A DNA stretch of 64,000 nt, from positions 1 to 64,000 of the forward strand of contig CAVTGB010000024.1 in the NCBI GenBank assembly GCA_963734125.1. The letters are read 5' to 3'. Shown here piece after piece: positions 34,245-44,225 of this stretch (positions are counted from its first letter, which is position 1; each line of letters opens with the position of its first letter). Below the pieces are notes generated by a model that saw only the letters and a list, made by a program, of their open reading frames with translations, was not told the origin of the DNA and ran no database searches. Both the position numbers and the translations under genes were made by a program. The DNA is from DATARH01 sp963734125. GTDB lineage: Bacteria; Pseudomonadota; Alphaproteobacteria; ATCC43930; CGMCC-115725.

Positions 34245-35393
34245 ATGACCTTGCCGCGGATGCCGGCGGGAGCCGGCAGTCGACGCTGTGGGCGGGTTGC
34301 CGGTTGGGCGGTTCTCGTGGTGCTGGCGCTCGGGGTGATGAAGGGGCCGGGGCGGGCCGAGGACGCCGATCCGTTTTCCGCGACCGTCGCCGTCGACGCC
34401 ACCGCCGACACCGTCGCCACCGCCCGCGATATGGCGCGCCTCGACGGCCAGCGCCGCGCGCTCGCCGCAATCGCCGAGCGCGTGGCGGGCGGCACCACCC
34501 CGGTCAAGCTGCCAAAACTCGATGACCAGGCGATCACCGGCCTCGTCCTCAGCTTCGAAGTGGCGAACGAGCGCATGTCGGCGGTGCGCTATGCCGCCGA
34601 CTACACGTTTCATTTTCGGCCGGAGGAAACCCGCCGCGTCTTGGGCAGCGCGGCGCCGGCCGCCGCCTCCGGGGCATCGGCCAAGCCAGTGGTCGTCGTC
34701 CCGCTATACCAATCGGCCGGGCAGCCTCGGTTATGGGAGGATCCCAACCCGTGGCGCCAGGCCTGGGAACAGCTGCCGCCCGGGACGGGCCCCGTGCGCG
34801 TCGTCGTGCCGCTGGGCGATGCTGGCGATATTGCCGCGGTCGATGCCGATAAGGCACTTGCCGGCGATGCCGCGGCGCTGACCGCGCTCGCCCGGCGCAA
34901 TGGCGGCGATGAATCGATCGTCATGCTCGCGACGCCGCGCGGGCCCCCCGACCAGCCTTCCGGGGTGGACGTCACCGTGCGGCGCTATCGGGCCGACGCG
35001 CCGGTCGAGAGCCATGTCGAGAAGCTGACCGCCGATCCCGGCGAAAGTGAGAGCGCACTCCTGCGCCGCGCCGTGACGGCGGTCGTCTCGGACATCGGCA
35101 CCGGCTGGAAGAACGCGGCGGCGGCGACCGACGATCAGGAGGGCAGCCTGACCGCAATCCTGCCGATCACCGGGCTCGACGATTGGGTGCGCGCCCGCGA
35201 GCGCCTTGCCAGTGTGCCGGAGATCCGCAGGATCGATCTCCTTTCGCTGTCGCGCGAGGAGGCGAAGATCGAGATCGGCTATGGCGGAAACATCGATCAG
35301 CTGAAAGCAAGCCTCGCCCAGATCAGCCTCGATCTGGAGCACGGCGACCCGCTCTGGCGCCTCGCCCGCACCGGGCCGGCGCCGCAGCCGTGA
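34245..35393 (+). CDS. DUF2066 exported protein
   Basis: 382 residues. A basic start and hydrophobic segment (RVAGWAVLVVLALGVMKGPG) look like a signal peptide. The mature protein begins with FSATVAVDATADTVATARDM and MARLDGQRRALAAIAERVAG, the DUF2066 pattern. Later LTAILPITGLDDWVRARERL and ASVPEIRRIDLLSLSREEAK suggest repeated alpha-beta units. Function unknown. It heads a tight cluster with the CDP-alcohol transferase (GTGA overlap), an AI-2E permease and hda, an order well known in Alphaproteobacteria. Confidence 0.8.
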   Translation: MTLPRMPAGAGSRRCGRVAGWAVLVVLALGVMKGPGRAEDADPFSATVAVDATADTVATARDMARLDGQRRALAAIAERVAGGTTPVKLPKLDDQAITGLVLSFEVANERMSAVRYAADYTFHFRPEETRRVLGSAAPAAASGASAKPVVVVPLYQSAGQPRLWEDPNPWRQAWEQLPPGTGPVRVVVPLGDAGDIAAVDADKALAGDAAALTALARRNGGDESIVMLATPRGPPDQPSGVDVTVRRYRADAPVESHVEKLTADPGESESALLRRAVTAVVSDIGTGWKNAAAATDDQEGSLTAILPITGLDDWVRARERLASVPEIRRIDLLSLSREEAKIEIGYGGNIDQLKASLAQISLDLEHGDPLWRLARTGPAPQP

Positions 35394-36046
35394 CGCAACC
35401 CCACCCGGCAAGCGGTCGCGCGATGGTTCCCGAGATCAGCCCAGGCCCGGAAATGTCGGCGCCGCGCGCGATCGGCCCGCCGCCATCGGCGCGCCTTGAG
35501 CTGAACCTGCCCAACCTGATCACGCTGGCGCGGCTCCTGTCGGTGCCGTTGACGATCTGGCTGATCTACAACGCGCGATACGGCGCCGCGTTCTGGGTTT
35601 TTTTCGGGGCCGGGGTATCGGACGCGCTCGACGGCTTTATTGCCAAGCGGTTCGACCGGCGCACGAGGCTCGGTGCGTTGCTCGATCCGGCCGCCGACAA
35701 GGCGATGCTCGCCGGGGTCTATGTAAGCCTGGGGCTGGCCGGGCAACTGCCCGCCTGGCTCGTCGGCCTGGTGGTGTTGCGAGACGTCTTGATCGTGCTC
35801 GGCTTTGTCCTGATCCAAACGAGCGCCGCCTCGCGCCAGCTTGGTCCGCACTTCGTCAGCAAACTCAATACTCTGATGCAGATCGTCCTTGTCGGGTTCG
35901 TGCTGGCACGGCTCGGCCTCGGCATCGAGACCGGGCCGCCGGCCTCGGCTTTGATCGCCGCGGTGGCGGTGACGACGGTGCTCTCGGGCGCGGTCTACCT
36001 GGTGCTGTGGGCGCGCATTTTCCTGCGTCCGGCCGGGGTGTTATGA
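35390..36046 (+). CDS. CDP-alcohol phosphatidyltransferase (PgsA-like)
   Basis: About 218 residues. It swaps CMP of CDP-diacylglycerol for an alcohol in the inner membrane. The family signature is complete: SDALDGFIAKRFDRRTRLGA and LLDPAADKAMLAG (D-x2-DG-x2-A-x9-G-x3-D-x3-D). N-terminal amphipathic LNLPNLITLARLLSVPLTIW and four further helices. GTG 35390 overlaps the DUF2066 stop; ATG 35423 or 35453 are alternatives. The substrate alcohol is uncertain; this neighbourhood copy is often annotated as a second PgsA or cardiolipin synthase. Confidence 0.85.
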   Translation: MTQPHPASGRAMVPEISPGPEMSAPRAIGPPPSARLELNLPNLITLARLLSVPLTIWLIYNARYGAAFWVFFGAGVSDALDGFIAKRFDRRTRLGALLDPAADKAMLAGVYVSLGLAGQLPAWLVGLVVLRDVLIVLGFVLIQTSAASRQLGPHFVSKLNTLMQIVLVGFVLARLGLGIETGPPASALIAAVAVTTVLSGAVYLVLWARIFLRPAGVL

Positions 36047-37131
36047 GCCCGTGGGCGTACCGGTTGCTGTTCTGGCTGGGCCTTTTCCTTCTCCTCGTTG
36101 TCGCGCTCGGCCTCGTCCAGGCCATACTGATGCCGTTCGCGACCGGGTTCGCGGTCGCCTATATCCTGGCTCCCCTGGTGGCCCGCTTCGAGGGCTGGGG
36201 AGTCCGCCGCAGTCTGGCGAGCCTTTTTGTCCTGGCCATCTTCGTGTTCGGGCTCATCTGCATCCTCATCGTCCTGGTCCCGCTGATCCAGGGCCAGATC
36301 TTCCAGCTGATCACCCGAGTGCCGAACCTGGTGCACGCTCTCCAGGACCAGCTGGGCCGGCTGATCCTCCTGGTCCAAGAGCATCTGCCGGCCGAAGACG
36401 TCGGCAAATTGCGCGATCTGCTCAGCGCCAAGCTGGCCGAGGCGATGACCTGGCTGGCCGGGCTGGTGCAGGGAATGATCACCAGCAGCCTGGCGATCCT
36501 CAATATCCTGTCGCTCGTCGTGGTGACGCCGATCGTCACCTTCTTCCTCTTGCGCGATTGGGAGAAGATGATCGCGCAGATCGATTCCTACCTGCCGCGG
36601 CAGTCCTTGGAGACCGTGCGCGGGCAGGCGCGGCTGGTCAGCGACACGCTGGTCGGCTTTGTTCACGGCCAGGCGCTGATCTGTCTGATCCTGGCGGTTT
36701 ATTACGGCACCGCGCTGACCCTGGCGGGTCTGGCATCGGGAATGGCGCTCGGCTTATTGATCGGGGTCCTCGCGATCATCCCGATACTCGGGGTGACGAC
36801 CGGGTTCGTCCTGGCGCTGGGTCTTGCCGCCAACCAATACGGCGACTGGACCGAGATCCTGACCGTGTGCGGGATCTTTCTGGTGGGCCAGCTGACCGAA
36901 GCCAACATCCTGACGCCAAAGCTCCTTGGCGACCGCATCCACCTCCATCCGGTCTGGGTGATCTTTGCGCTGTTTGCCGGCGGCACGCTCTATGGGTTTG
37001 TCGGTGTGCTGGTCGCCGTCCCGGCCGCCGCGGTGATCGGCGTCCTGGCGCGCTTTGCGCTCTCGCTCTATCGCGGTAGCGGTCTTTACGATGCGACCCG
37101 CGCCCGGCCGCGAGCGAAGGCGAGATCGTGA
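36043..37131 (+). CDS. AI-2E family permease
   Basis: 362 residues from ATG 36043, which overlaps the previous stop (ATGA). Eight membrane helices typical of the AI-2E/PerM family: YRLLFWLGLFLLLVVALGLV, TGFAVAYILAPLVARFEGWG, LSLVVVTPIVTFFLLRDWEK, ILAVYYGTALTLAGLASGMA, and the conserved end NILTPKLLGDRIHLHPVWVI. Members export small molecules or ions; the name comes from one autoinducer-2 exporter and should not be taken literally here. Upstream of hda. Confidence 0.88.
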   Translation: MSPWAYRLLFWLGLFLLLVVALGLVQAILMPFATGFAVAYILAPLVARFEGWGVRRSLASLFVLAIFVFGLICILIVLVPLIQGQIFQLITRVPNLVHALQDQLGRLILLVQEHLPAEDVGKLRDLLSAKLAEAMTWLAGLVQGMITSSLAILNILSLVVVTPIVTFFLLRDWEKMIAQIDSYLPRQSLETVRGQARLVSDTLVGFVHGQALICLILAVYYGTALTLAGLASGMALGLLIGVLAIIPILGVTTGFVLALGLAANQYGDWTEILTVCGIFLVGQLTEANILTPKLLGDRIHLHPVWVIFALFAGGTLYGFVGVLVAVPAAAVIGVLARFALSLYRGSGLYDATRARPRAKARS

Positions 37132-37150
37132 CCACCCTCGATCCAGCCCG

Positions 37151-37825
37151 ATGACCCAGCTGGCGATCGATCTGCCGCATCGCCCGGCCTATGGGCGGGC
37201 CGATTTTCTCGCTTCCGGGTGCAATGCCGCCGCGCTCCGGTGGATCGAGGAGTGGCCCCTTTGGCCAAAGCCGGTGCTCGTCCTTCATGGCGCGGCCGGT
37301 TCGGGCAAGAGCCACCTCGCCCACCTCTGGTGCGCGCGCACGGGCGGCGTCTTGGTCGCCGGCGACGCGCTGGCGGAGCCCGATGCGCTCGTCCGCCATC
37401 GCGCCGTGGCGCTCGACGACTCGGAGCGCGCGCCCGAGAGGGCCCTGCTGCATCTACACAATTTTTGCGTCGAGACCGGCGCGAGCCTCCTGGTAGTCGC
37501 GCGCGTGGTGCCGGCGAACTGGCCGATAGCGCTAGCCGACCTCGCCTCGCGACTGCGCGCCGCCCCATGCGTTGCGATCGCACCGCCCGACGACGCGCTC
37601 CTCTCCGCGGTATTGGTCAAGCATTTTGCGGACCGCCAAGTACGCGTCGCGCCCGGGGTCATCGGCTTTCTCGTGCGCCGAATGGAACGCTCGTTCGCGG
37701 CGGCGGGCGCGCTCGCCGCAGGGCTCGACCGCCTCGCCCTCGGCGCCGGCCGCCCGATCACGATCGCCCTCGCGCGGCGGATGCTCGCCGAGTTGGGCGG
37801 GCCGCCTGCGCCCGGGAACACATAA
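37151..37825 (+). CDS. hda: DnaA-related regulatory inactivator Hda
   Basis: 224 residues from ATG 37151 (MTQLAIDLPHRPAYGRADFL). AAA+ domain with Walker A VLHGAAGSGKSHLAHLWCAR, a short Walker B-like VALDDSERA, and C-terminal helices LRAAPCVAIAPPDDALLSAV and GVIGFLVRRMERSFAAAGAL. With the sliding clamp it triggers ATP hydrolysis on DnaA to prevent re-initiation. It lacks the DnaA DNA-binding domain IV, so it is Hda and not DnaA. Downstream of the AI-2E permease, as in related genomes. Confidence 0.85.
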   Translation: MTQLAIDLPHRPAYGRADFLASGCNAAALRWIEEWPLWPKPVLVLHGAAGSGKSHLAHLWCARTGGVLVAGDALAEPDALVRHRAVALDDSERAPERALLHLHNFCVETGASLLVVARVVPANWPIALADLASRLRAAPCVAIAPPDDALLSAVLVKHFADRQVRVAPGVIGFLVRRMERSFAAAGALAAGLDRLALGAGRPITIALARRMLAELGGPPAPGNT

Positions 37826-37833
37826 ACGCATCG

Positions 37834-38322
37834 ATGTGCCGGGTTCGCGCCTGCGCCGCCAGGGCGGTGTGGATTGCCGTAATGCTGCTGCTGGCGGCCT
37901 GCGCCAACGAAGCGGTTGCCCCGCCGGTCATGCCGTCGCCGCCACCACCGCCGTCGCCGCAACGCCTGGAGCCGTCGACGCCAAACCAGGTCCAGGCCGA
38001 GATCGTGCGGTGGCTTTCGACCGCTGGATATCACCGATTTCAGGCCGAGGCCCTGGCCGAACATGCCCGGATCGAGAGCGGTTTTCGGCCGTGCGCCGCG
38101 GGCCGGGCCGGGTTGCGTTATACATTCCAGTGGGGCGGCCTGCGGCTGCGGCGCCTCTATGAGTTTGCCGGCAGCCGCCGCTGTCCGCCCCTCGACACGC
38201 AATTGGCGTTTGCCGACAACGAACTCCGCAACGAGCCGAAATATTCGTGTTTCTGGCAGACGACGACAAAATCCGCCGCGCTGGCGGCCTTACGCCGAGG
38301 GTTTGGCCGCGGCACCTGCTGA
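37834..38322 (+). CDS. Lipoprotein with lysozyme-like fold
   Basis: 162 residues from ATG 37834, 8 bases after hda. The lipobox LLLAAC gives a lipoprotein cysteine near residue 22, followed by a proline-rich linker. The folded part QAEALAEHARIESGFRPCAA, GLRYTFQWGGLRLRRLYEFA and DTQLAFADNELRNEPKYSCF follows the plan of phage-tail-lysozyme-like domains. These have E-S-G-F-x-P near the catalytic Glu, G-L-x-x-x-x-Q-W-G-G, and L-x-F-x-x-x-E-L. It may cleave or bind peptidoglycan in the periplasm. The catalytic assignment is inferred. Confidence 0.6.
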   Translation: MCRVRACAARAVWIAVMLLLAACANEAVAPPVMPSPPPPPSPQRLEPSTPNQVQAEIVRWLSTAGYHRFQAEALAEHARIESGFRPCAAGRAGLRYTFQWGGLRLRRLYEFAGSRRCPPLDTQLAFADNELRNEPKYSCFWQTTTKSAALAALRRGFGRGTC

Positions 38323-38354
38323 TGCCCGCCGGCGTGCCGAGTCGTGAATCGTCG

Positions 38355-38867
38355 CTAATCCTCGAGGGATTTTGCCGTCACGTAATCGGTGAGTTGGTGA
38401 GGCGAGCGGCCGAGGCTCGCCCACGGCTGGGCAATCGCAAAGCTGGCCCGGGCGGTGGTCGGAAACTTGCCGGCGGCGAGCGCCCGGTAGCGCGGCGAAT
38501 CGGCTGCCGCAAGTATGAGGGCCAACTCGTGCAGCCCGGGATTGTGGCCGATCACCATGACTGAGCCGGCGCTCTCGTCGAGCTGGCGCAGGCGGCGCAG
38601 GAGGGTGCCGGCGCCGGCGAGATAGAGCGCCTCGTCGTAGAGGATGCGCGGCGGCGGGGCGATCCCGGCCAGCACCAGCGCCGCGGTTTCCCGGGTGCGC
38701 GCGGCGGTCGAGCACAGCACCAGATCGACCCCACCGAGTGCTGACGGCAGGCTCTTGCCAACCCGGCGCGCCGCCTCGCGGCCACGCCGGCTTAGCGGCC
38801 GATCAGCATCGTCGATGCCGTCGGGGTAGGTAGATTTGGCGTGGCGCAGCAAATGCAGCCGGTGCAT
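38355..38867 (-). CDS. SixA-type phosphohistidine phosphatase
   Basis: 170 residues. Histidine phosphatase superfamily: LHLLRHAKSTYPDGIDDADR has the R-H-A nucleophile motif (H9), PLSRRGREAARRVGKSL is typical of SixA, VLCSTAARTRETAALVL holds the phosphate-binding Arg, and VMVIGHNPGLHELALILA the second catalytic His. It may dephosphorylate histidine phosphotransfer proteins or a small metabolite. Minus strand between the lysozyme-like lipoprotein and a dehydrogenase, convergent with the former. Confidence 0.85.
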   Translation of the reverse strand: MHRLHLLRHAKSTYPDGIDDADRPLSRRGREAARRVGKSLPSALGGVDLVLCSTAARTRETAALVLAGIAPPPRILYDEALYLAGAGTLLRRLRQLDESAGSVMVIGHNPGLHELALILAAADSPRYRALAAGKFPTTARASFAIAQPWASLGRSPHQLTDYVTAKSLED

Positions 38868-38898
38868 CGGGCGGGCTCCCGGTCACCCCATCCCCGCC

Positions 38899-39906
38899 CT
38901 AGAACATCTCGGGCGTGATCACGTTCTGCGGCCGGTTGGTGAGGAGCGCGGCGCGCATCGTCTCGGCCGATTTCCTGCGGGTGTCCTCAAAGGAATGCGG
39001 CGTCAGCCAGGCCGAGTGCGGGGTGACGACGAGGCGGCCTTCGAGCCACGGCTCCTTGGCGCGGTAGGCGCGCAACAGTTCGGGGACCGGCTCCTCCGGG
39101 GGTTCCTGCGGCAAGACGTCGAGCCCGGCGCCGGCAATGTGGCCCGAGCGAATGAGGTCGGCGAGCGCGTCGAGATCGATGATCGGGCCGCGCGCGTCAT
39201 TGACGACGACCGCGCCGGGACGCAGGAGAGCGAGCTGCTCCTTGCCGAGCATGCCGCTCGTTTCCGGCGTCAGCGGCGCGTGGATCGACAGCGTGTCGGT
39301 CTGGCGCAACAGATCTTCCAGGCTCGCCGCCCGGTTGATGCCGAGCGAGAGTTCCACCCCGTTCGGCAGGTAGGGATCGTAGAATGTGACCCGGAAATTG
39401 AACGCCTTGGCGCGCAGCGCCACCGCGGTGCCGATGCGGCCGAGACCGATGATGCCGAAATTCTGCGTGCCCAATCGCTGGATTAGCGGATGCTGGAACG
39501 AGCGGAACGGCGCCGGCGGGTCATGCCGCTGCATCTCGTGGTGGAGGAGGATGCCGCGGCGCAAGGTAAGAGCCAGCGCGATTGCATGGTCGGCAACCTC
39601 GGTGGTGCCGTAATCGGGGACGTTGCAGACCAGGATGTTGCGCTGGGCGGCGGCCGGGCGGTCGAGCTTGTCGTAGCCGACCCCCATGCGGACGATCGCG
39701 CGCAGCTTGGGAAAGCGCGCGAGATCGGCGCCGGTGACCGCGAACCCCATGATCATCAGCCCGTCGGCCTCGGCGCAATCGGCATCCGAGAGCTCCGAGA
39801 GCGCCGCAGTATCGCGCTTGACGATGCGCAGATCGGGGCCGAACACCTCGGTTTCGAGATGGTCGGGCTGCTGGCGGGCCTCGGGATAGAGCACGGTGAC
39901 GGGCAT
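38899..39906 (-). CDS. D-2-hydroxyacid dehydrogenase family protein
   Basis: 335 residues from ATG 39906, chosen because GAGAGGA (complement of 39914-39920) lies 7 bases upstream; the longer start at 39933 overlaps the preceding gene. Catalytic domain split around a Rossmann fold: NFGIIGLGRIGTAVALRAKA (NAD motif G-x-G-x2-G). Catalytic set Arg in VVVNDARGPIIDLDALADLI, Glu near GLDVLPQEPPEEPVPELLRA, His in LVVTPHSAWLT. It resembles the CtBP-like or phosphoglycerate-dehydrogenase branch; substrate unknown. Cotranscribed with the Gfo/Idh/MocA gene upstream. Confidence 0.85.
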   Translation of the reverse strand: MPVTVLYPEARQQPDHLETEVFGPDLRIVKRDTAALSELSDADCAEADGLMIMGFAVTGADLARFPKLRAIVRMGVGYDKLDRPAAAQRNILVCNVPDYGTTEVADHAIALALTLRRGILLHHEMQRHDPPAPFRSFQHPLIQRLGTQNFGIIGLGRIGTAVALRAKAFNFRVTFYDPYLPNGVELSLGINRAASLEDLLRQTDTLSIHAPLTPETSGMLGKEQLALLRPGAVVVNDARGPIIDLDALADLIRSGHIAGAGLDVLPQEPPEEPVPELLRAYRAKEPWLEGRLVVTPHSAWLTPHSFEDTRRKSAETMRAALLTNRPQNVITPEMF

Positions 39907-39929
39907 CGGCATTTCCTCTCGTTTGAAAC

Positions 39930-40943
39930 TCAACCGCGCGCGACCTTGACCGGTTGGTGCGTCGCCGCCGAGCGGACGATCGCCTCGAAGGCGGCGACGC
40001 CGTGCAGGATCTCCTCAGCGGTGATCGGATAGGCCGGCCCGCCCTCGATCGCCGCGGCGAACGCTTCCAATTCGGCGAGGATCGCGTTGAACCGGCGATA
40101 CTCGATCACCTCGGGCGCGGGCTGGGCGTGGCGGCCGGCCGGCATCGCTTGCGGGGTCGCGGTGAAATGGAAATCGAGCTCCGGCGTCAACAGTTCGGCG
40201 CAGCCCTTGGTGCCGAAGACGGCCAGGCGATAGCTGACCGCGGTGACGATCGAGCTGAAGAGGCTCCCCGACATGCCATTGGCAAATCCGAACATGACGC
40301 TGGTAGTGTCCTCGGCATCGTAGGTGACGGCGCGGCGCAGGCTCATCGCATAGACGTCGTCGATCCGGCCGAACAGATGGATCATCGCATCGAGGTTGTG
40401 GACGCCGGATGCGGTCATCCCGCCGGCCGGCGCCTCGGTCGGATCGGCGCGCCACGATTGCGGGTTCATGAAGAGGCCGGCCGGCGCATTCTGCTCGGCC
40501 TGGCAATGGGCGATCGTGCCGAGCCTGCCGTCGTCGATCCGCGCCTTCAGTTCGCGCAGCCCGGGATGGAAGCGACGGGGATAGGCGAGGCCCAGCACAA
40601 TACCGGCCCGCGCCGCCGCGTCGAGCGCCCGCGCGGCGCTTTGCCGGTCGAGGGTGAACGGCTTTTCCATGAAGACGTGCTTCCCCGCCGCCGCGGCGCG
40701 CTCGACCTGGGGCCCATGCTCGCTGTGCGGGGTCGCAAAGACGATCGCATCGACTCCCGGATCGGCGAGGATCTGGTCGAGGCTGTCCCGGAGCGCAATC
40801 CCGTGCTCGGCGCAGAACTGTTCGGCATGAGCGCGCGTGCGGTTATAGCCGGCGGTAAAGCGGATCGCCGCGCTCTTGCCCTCGATAGCGCCAACGAGCG
40901 TGCGCCCCCACCGCCCGATGCCGACGATCGCCGCCCGAATCAT
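39930..40943 (-). CDS. Gfo/Idh/MocA family oxidoreductase
   Basis: 337 residues. N-terminal NAD(P) fold: IRAAIVGIGRWGRTLVGAIE, then DAIVFATPHSEHGPQVERAA and AAGKHVFMEKPFTLDRQSAA with the E-K-P signature. C-terminal beta domain: GGMTASGVHNLDAMIHLFGR with the catalytic-like H-x-x-D. It probably oxidises or reduces a sugar or cyclitol. First gene of a two-gene minus-strand unit with the D-2-hydroxyacid dehydrogenase; together they may degrade a sugar acid. Confidence 0.87.
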   Translation of the reverse strand: MIRAAIVGIGRWGRTLVGAIEGKSAAIRFTAGYNRTRAHAEQFCAEHGIALRDSLDQILADPGVDAIVFATPHSEHGPQVERAAAAGKHVFMEKPFTLDRQSAARALDAAARAGIVLGLAYPRRFHPGLRELKARIDDGRLGTIAHCQAEQNAPAGLFMNPQSWRADPTEAPAGGMTASGVHNLDAMIHLFGRIDDVYAMSLRRAVTYDAEDTTSVMFGFANGMSGSLFSSIVTAVSYRLAVFGTKGCAELLTPELDFHFTATPQAMPAGRHAQPAPEVIEYRRFNAILAELEAFAAAIEGGPAYPITAEEILHGVAAFEAIVRSAATHQPVKVARG

Positions 40944-41015
40944 CGGCTCCCTCCTCCGCCAACGCAGAACCGCTGAGGGTTGTACACACTGCGCATCGCT
41001 GGAGCCATTTCGGCT

Positions 41016-44000
41016 TCATTCGCCGTCGAGCAGCCGAACCACCAAGCGATCGATTTCCTGCGATATCCCCCCTTCCGCCAGCGCAGCGCGAATCAGGGCA
41101 CGTGCCCGCTGAAATCTCACCCCCTCAGGAAGCTCGACAGCCGCCGCGACCTCCTCGGCGCGCTCCGCAGCCCGGACGAGTGCGAGGTGCAGCTGCCGCT
41201 TTGGGTCGAAGCGCGGTATCGGGAGGTTGAACATCACCTTGTCGAAATGCCGCGCGCCCCATTGGCCGCGGGCTTGGTAGTCCGCGGCCCGGCTTCGCGC
41301 GGTCTCGCTGTTGAGAATCACCGACAAATAACGGCCCTCAGCCTCGTTCCCCGGCGTCATCCAATAGAGCAGGTGGTCAATTACGGCCCGCGGATCACGG
41401 ACCAAACAAGCGGCCGGCAGAGTGCCCGCTTTCGCAAAAACGACACGCATCGGCGCTATCGGAAACTGTGCTGACAGCTGGTTTATGTAGTTCAATTGGT
41501 CGGAGAGTGACCTATTAGATTTAGTATATTGGCTAAAGGTACGCTCCGCCTTGCTGAGCCATCCATGCAGGCCGCCCAGGCCACGATTCGCCGCTGCCTG
41601 GGCGTCGAGCATGATGCCCCGCTCGGTAACCGGAATGACCGCTTCAAACTCGCGGATCACGCGGTAAGGAACGATCAACTTCACCCAGTAAAGCCGGGCG
41701 CAGGAATTCGGCTTCGACGTTATTTTCTATCCCCTCTGCGTTTCGCCATGGCGCTTTTTCCTGCGAAGTGCGTCGGCTGACGACGAGCGGTGCCAAAGGA
41801 TTACTCCCCAACCGACCGGAACTCCTACGCTCGACAAGGCACAGCATGCGCGGTACGAGTATCGCGCCCTGGCGGAACGAGGAGCGGTAAACCGAGCCGC
41901 CCTTGCTTCGTGCGACTTGTGGAGCCGGAGCGCCCTCCGTCGCGATCAGCTTTGCATCGGCAACCGTCTCCGGCGCATCGCGATAAGGGAGCAATCCCGA
42001 ATAAGCCCGCACCGTGTCGGGAATGTGACGGGCGGTCGCCTGTTTGCGGCCGAAAAGCGCGCAGGAGGGAACCGGGAAAAGCGGCTGAACCGAGTCGTCC
42101 ATCGTCCATGCCTCGTCCCACGCGACATGGACTGATCGGTACGAACCAGTCTGAAAGCGCTCGAATTGGTTCCGGGTTAGCGCCGCCAGCGGCAGAACGA
42201 AGCCCAGCCGTCCACCCGAGCGGAGGTAAAGATGCGCGGCGCGCACTACGAAAAGGGCTGAAAGATCATTATGCGAGGGAACCCGGCTCACATAGATCCT
42301 CTCATCTTTTGCCAATTCCCTGAACCGCTTCTGCAAATCCGCGCTCATGTGGCGGAAAGCGAGCCAGGGCGGATTGCCAATCACGACATTGGCCCAGCCG
42401 CCGGATGCAGAGTAAGCGAGTGGACGCGACAGGTTGCGGGCGACATAGGCCCAGATCGTGTCGCGTTTATCGCGGCGCAGCCGGTCAAATGTAAGATAGG
42501 TCTTGCCGAGGTCCTGGATCGCCAGTTTCTGCTCGTCGGTGACGTCCGCACGATAATGCTGCTCGGTGATGCGATGAAGCGCGGCCTCGATCTGCGCTCT
42601 CGTCAGGCCCTCCAATGATCCGGTGCGCATCCGCTCGATCGCCTTGTCGAACAGCGCCGGGTCACGGCAGAAGGTTTCGGGAAAATCCAGCCGGTCGCGC
42701 CCATTGCCGTTGCTCTCGCCGCTTCGCCCTTCACCCGCTGGATGCGGTGGCACCCGGATCGTCAGCTCCTTGCCGGCCATGAACTCCGAGATCGACAGTT
42801 GCATCGCGTCGCCGAGATAGACCGGGATCGACAAGCCGCCGGCGCGATGCCCAAGCGCCGGCGCCAGCGCCAGCAAATAGGTCACCCGCGCAATGATAAC
42901 GGCGACCGGATGAATGTCCGTGCCCGCAATATGAGCGCACGCCTCCGCGGCGCGCCTCTCGCGCGGCATCGCAGCAGCCTCCGCCTCGTCAAGGAAACTG
43001 CGAATGGCGTGAAATAGAAACGTGCCGGAGCCGCACCCGGGATCGAGAACCCGCTGCTCCAACGGACGATCGATCGCCCGCCGGACCATCTTTGCGGCCA
43101 GCCAATCGGGCGTGTAGTATTCGCCCAGTCCGTGACGCTCTTGTCGGTCGATCAGCGATTCGTAGAGAATTTTCAAAACGTCGGTTTCTACCTCGGCGAG
43201 CCGGAAGCGGCGGACATGGTTCATGATGCGCCGGACCAACGCCTCGCCTTCGGCATCCGAGGTCACCCAATCGAAAAAATCGCTCTCCACCGCACCGTTG
43301 ATGCCGGCCGCCGTGAAGGCCTCACCCGAAAGAAGCCGCTGCGGATCGTCCTCGCTGAGTCTGCATGACGGCGAGCGCGATGCATTTGGCCACGATCACA
43401 AGAAACGTGTGCTGGAACCACAGCCGATCGCTTTCGACCTCTCGGCCGTACACCAACTTCAAAAGGTCTGCCCACAATTGACGCTTGAGCGCGGCGATTG
43501 GATTGGGCCGCAGCTTCGCCCAAAGCGAGCGCAACTGCGTGTCGACGCGATGGTAGGCTACCAACTCTTCGCCCAATTCGGCCCGTATGGTCAGCGGGTC
43601 GGGCGGTAGCGAGGATCTGAGTGCCACCGCACCATCGAGCCACGCCAGAAACGGCTCCGCCTTTTCCGGGTCCAGCACCGTGCGCTTGAGCACGACGAGC
43701 TTTCCGGCATCGAGCTCGAAAACAGCCCATTTCTGACCATCCGATGCAATACCTACGAAATGCTCTTTTTCCTCGCGCTGCCGATCGGCGAGGTAATCGG
43801 GCATTCGCCTCTCAACGTCTTGCCATTCCCGATCGAGATCAGATTTGGCCTCGAACACCGTGCGGCCGATCAGAGCGTCCAGCCTTCCCCGGACCTCGGG
43901 CACCCTGCGCTCGAACTCCAGCGCCCCGAGTTCGACGCCGAATTCTGCGACCAGCAATTGCTGAAACCCAGCCTTTACCTCGTCGTGCCCCGGCCGACCG

Positions 44001-44044
44001 GCGAGGTGGCGCAGCAGGTCGATTGTGGTTTGCGGGACAGGCAT
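41016..44044 (-). pseudogene. Type IIG-like restriction-modification protein, split by two frameshifts
   Basis: One ~1,009-residue polypeptide in three frames (44044 to about 43365; to about 41700; to 41016). The N-terminus has RGRLDALIGRTVFEAKSDLD, fitting a D...E-x-K nuclease site. The middle is an adenine-N6 methyltransferase: GLGEYYTPDWLAAKMVRRAI, motif I RVLDPGCGSGTFLFHAIRSF and motif IV VVIGNPPWLAFRHMSADLQK. The C-terminus (PYRVIREFEAVIPVTERGIM to RQLHLALVRAAERAEEVAAA) looks like target recognition. Single-chain enzymes of this plan cut and methylate DNA. No separate specificity subunit is nearby. Breaks may be sequencing errors or phase/decay events. It is inserted between metabolic genes and ppk. 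Confidence 0.78.
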
Positions 44045-44225
44045 TTCGGTCCGTTCGGAAGCGCAAGGCGAGTCTAACGGATTTTAGCGCGTTGTCGGAA
44101 ATACGGGCGGTCTCCGCAATGCGTCACAAACAGTTTAGGGAGCCGGTGCATGACACCGGCCCCATCGGCGCGGTAGAATCGCGCCCGGCAGCCTGCCGCG
44201 GTAGCGGCGGGTCGGGAGAGCGGCA

